Assembly (NCBI GenBank): GCA_002779205.1
Contig: PEXF01000110.1
Location: 1-8,969 of the forward strand
Direction of reading: 5' to 3'
Length of the DNA: 8,969 bases
DNA from: Candidatus Hydromicrobium americanum
GTDB taxonomy: Bacteria > Actinomycetota > Humimicrobiia > Humimicrobiales > Humimicrobiaceae
Of this stretch, positions 7,310 through 8,969 are shown piece by piece. The position numbers were made by a program, and so were the translations under genes. The notes beneath the pieces were generated by a model. It worked only from the letters and a program-made list of their open reading frames with translations, made no database searches and was not told the origin of the DNA. Numbering within the stretch: position 1 is the stretch's first letter; every line of letters begins with the position of its first letter.

Positions 7310-8341
7310 CTACTTTATATATCCTAAAAGTCCAGAAGATTTTGTAACTTTTCTCCCGGAGTCTATTATTAATGCCTCAACATCTTTAAGCGACTCTACA
7401 AGATTCACACCATCATCAGGTCCCATTACAAAAACGGATGTTGCCAGAGCATCGGCTTCCATACATGTGTCTGCTATTATAGTTACACTTATGCAGCTGT
7501 TTGCAGAATACCCGGTTCTTGGATCCATTATATGGCCCACTTCCTTTTCAGGATCATAATAGCGGTAATAATTCCCGGAAGTAGCCACTGCTTTATCTGC
7601 AAAAGCAAATGTTGGAAGCGGCTCAATATCAGTATCCGCATTATCTGAATCATCAGGATTTTCCAGTTCAACTGTCCAGTTAGTTCCATCCGGTTTTGTA
7701 CCCATTGCATATAAATCACCGCCGGCATTTACAAGAGCCTGCTTGATACCAAACTCTTTTAGAACTTTCATTGCCTCGTCAACAGCATACCCCTTGGCAA
7801 TCCCTCCCAGTGTAATAGCCATTCCATCTACCTTAAATTCTATCCTATTGTCACTAACAAAAATCTTATCTGAACCAACAACAGCAAGTGTCTCTTCTAT
7901 TTTTTCAGCCTGAACTTCTGCGGTCTCCTTCCATAGTCCTCCGCTCCAGAGATCAAGCAGGGGCTGGACAGTTATATCAAAACAACCACCGGAGATATCG
8001 TTATAATAAAGGGAAGAATTTATCAGATTTAGAAACTCAGGCGATGGGTTATCCAGATAACCATTTCTGTTTAGAAACGACGCCTCACTGTTCTCATTAA
8101 AAATTGAGGCTATGTCCTCAATTTCTTTTATTCTGTCAAATGCTGTATTAATAGCTTTATTTCCGGTATACTCATTTGAAAATACAGTTATACTTACATA
8201 AGTGCCCATCATATCCCGTGTTTTCTCTATAGGTCTAATAATGCTGAATTCACAGGAGACAAGTGATAGAAGTAAAAAAACAGTTATAAAAAAAACACTT
8301 AATATTGCAAGTGTTTTCATTTTTCCGTAAAAAAAATGCAC
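7310..8341 (-). CDS. apbE: FAD:protein FMN transferase ApbE, lipoprotein
   Basis: ApbE splits FAD and attaches FMN through a phosphoester bond to Thr/Ser in target motifs, here most likely the D-x-x-T-G-A-T sites of RnfD and RnfG. Using the GTG start, the 343 residues show a lipoprotein signal (hydrophobic 11-26, lipobox L-V-S-C ending at Cys30), then D-M-M-G-T at 43-47. Next come G-G-C-F-D-I-T-V-Q-P-L-L-D-L-W at 118-132, G-G-I-A-K-G-Y-A-V-D at 179-188 and N-A-G-G-D at 205-209. The sequence ends with T-S-G-N-Y near 254 and the Mg-binding region E-A-D-A-L-A-T at 295-301. All expected catalytic landmarks are present, so it should be active outside the cytoplasmic membrane. Two starts are possible. 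GTG at 8341 has AAGGGG 5 bases ahead, while ATG at 8320 has only a weak GGA; both keep the signal peptide. Its position directly before rnfC points to co-expression with its substrates. Confidence 0.94.
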   Translation of the reverse strand: MHFFYGKMKTLAILSVFFITVFLLLSLVSCEFSIIRPIEKTRDMMGTYVSITVFSNEYTGNKAINTAFDRIKEIEDIASIFNENSEASFLNRNGYLDNPSPEFLNLINSSLYYNDISGGCFDITVQPLLDLWSGGLWKETAEVQAEKIEETLAVVGSDKIFVSDNRIEFKVDGMAITLGGIAKGYAVDEAMKVLKEFGIKQALVNAGGDLYAMGTKPDGTNWTVELENPDDSDNADTDIEPLPTFAFADKAVATSGNYYRYYDPEKEVGHIMDPRTGYSANSCISVTIIADTCMEADALATSVFVMGPDDGVNLVESLKDVEALIIDSGRKVTKSSGLLGYIK

Positions 8342-8346
8342 TAGTA

Positions 8347-8352
8347 CCCCTT
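8347..8352 (-). promoter_or_regulatory. Ribosome binding site favouring the GTG start of apbE
   Basis: AAGGGG on the minus strand lies 5 bases before the GTG at 8341. The downstream in-frame ATG at 8320 is preceded only by GGA about 4 bases away after a long T run, so this site favours the GTG start and seven extra N-terminal residues. Confidence 0.5.
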
Positions 8353-8384
8353 TTTTTAATAATCTATAATGCTTTTTCTTATAA

Positions 8385-8969
8385 TTAAAAGTCCTTATCT
8401 AATTTATCCAGCGATCTTCTGAGCTTGCACACAAGCGAGTCTTTGACAAAACTCACATCATTATATTTTATCGGCCGATCTTTTTCCATATCTTTTTTTA
8501 AAACACAACCCTGGGAAAGACCAATCGGTAGTAAACCTTCCTGTTTTGCCTTACTGTACTCCTCAATAAGACCGTAAACCGTATATCTTCCAATACCATC
8601 AATCATATCACCGGCTTTCAGGTCCTTCTTTGCTATAGTTATAACCTCAGATATCAAGCTGCAGTCAGGAACTATGGTAGGCTCACCATAAAAATAAGCT
8701 CTGGCAATGGATAAAGGAGTTTCAATACTGGTAAGATGATAGGGTCTGTAAAGCAGATAATATGGTCCGCTTCCCAGCATTAGATATTCAAGGTCAGCCC
8801 GTATCATTTTATTTCCAGTGGTATAAACCAGAAATACACCCGGAGCAAGATCTCCAATTACAAAATCCACCACTCCTTTTCTGGATAGAATCCCTCCGTC
8901 TTTCTTTAACCTGAATACATTCAGTAAGTCTTTTATATCAGCTCTAGGTCCATGCATACCCCTGCAATC
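8385..8969 (-). CDS. SAF-domain, homoserine dehydrogenase-like protein (C-terminal part)
   Basis: The frame is open to the window edge, so this is the 3' part of a gene whose start lies outside. A Met at 8957 could be mistaken for the start, but AGGGG sits only one base before it, four codons continue upstream (D-C-R-G), and the family is normally near 430 residues. I therefore read it as partial. Counting from that Met, a conserved Y-H-L-T-S-I-E-T-P-L-S-I-A-R-A segment at 73-87 precedes a SAF domain at about 104-170. The SAF domain is marked by A-K-K-D-L-K-A-G-D-M-I-D-G-I-G, then L-L-P-I-G-L-S-Q-G and a closing K-Y-N-D-V. This matches proteins annotated as predicted homoserine dehydrogenases with a C-terminal SAF domain (COG4091-type). 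The N-terminal NAD(P)-binding half cannot be seen. The true substrate is uncertain, and the homoserine label is only a family name. It ends 43 bases before apbE and is probably in the same message. Confidence 0.75.
   Translation of the reverse strand, partial: DCRGMHGPRADIKDLLNVFRLKKDGGILSRKGVVDFVIGDLAPGVFLVYTTGNKMIRADLEYLMLGSGPYYLLYRPYHLTSIETPLSIARAYFYGEPTIVPDCSLISEVITIAKKDLKAGDMIDGIGRYTVYGLIEEYSKAKQEGLLPIGLSQGCVLKKDMEKDRPIKYNDVSFVKDSLVCKLRRSLDKLDKDF

Larger units (their letters stand above)
2211..8969 (-). other. Candidate operon: SAF-domain gene, apbE, rnfCDGEAB
   Basis: Eight consecutive minus-strand genes are separated by 43, 37 and 7 bases, an 8-base overlap, 41 bases, an 8-base overlap and 32 bases. 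No hairpin followed by a T-run, and no convincing promoter, was found in any gap, so a single transcript entering from the right edge is the simplest reading. The promoter and any regulator lie outside the window. The six rnf genes and their flavin transferase form a complete functional set. Membership of the SAF-domain gene rests only on spacing and direction. Confidence 0.7.

Noticed and set aside
8385..8957. Complete 190-residue gene starting at Met 8957
   Set aside because: The frame stays open to the window edge, AGGGG is only one base from that ATG, and the family has a large N-terminal half, so a partial gene is more likely.

Overview
The window holds the 3' part of one long minus-strand operon and, facing it, a single large plus-strand gene. 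The minus-strand genes, in transcription order from the right edge, are: a SAF-domain oxidoreductase-like gene cut by the window end, apbE (flavin transferase lipoprotein), then rnfC, rnfD, rnfG, rnfE, rnfA and rnfB. The plus-strand gene (28-2163) encodes a 711-residue SMC/YhaN-like ATPase with a coiled coil and a two-helix membrane hairpin. It converges on rnfB across a junction of only 47 bases. I see no tRNA, rRNA, CRISPR array, insertion sequence or riboswitch.

The rnf genes form a complete six-subunit Rnf complex, the membrane ferredoxin:NAD+ oxidoreductase that couples electron flow from reduced ferredoxin to NAD+ to the export of Na+ or H+. RnfC carries the NADH/FMN domain and two [4Fe-4S] motifs. 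RnfB is the long, cysteine-rich form that meets ferredoxin. RnfA and RnfE form the intramembrane core with paired conserved cysteines. RnfD and RnfG each carry a D-x-x-T-G-A-T motif for covalent FMN. ApbE, the enzyme that attaches FMN to such threonines, is encoded immediately upstream of rnfC with a lipoprotein signal, so it should act on the outer face of the membrane where those sites lie.

Gene spacing is tight: 7 bases between rnfC and rnfD, 8-base overlaps at rnfD/rnfG and rnfE/rnfA, and 32-43 bases elsewhere. This supports one polycistronic message whose promoter lies beyond the right edge.

The organism is probably an anaerobic bacterium. The order C-D-G-E-A-B, the long RnfB and the AT-rich coding sequence rich in AAA, AGA and ATA codons resemble fermentative or acetogenic Clostridia, Thermotogae and several uncultured anaerobic lineages. 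The sequence alone does not fix the phylum. Most of the content belongs to known families. The less ordinary points are the SAF-domain gene upstream of apbE-rnf, a hydrophilic N-terminal extension on RnfE, and the membrane hairpin in the ATPase.
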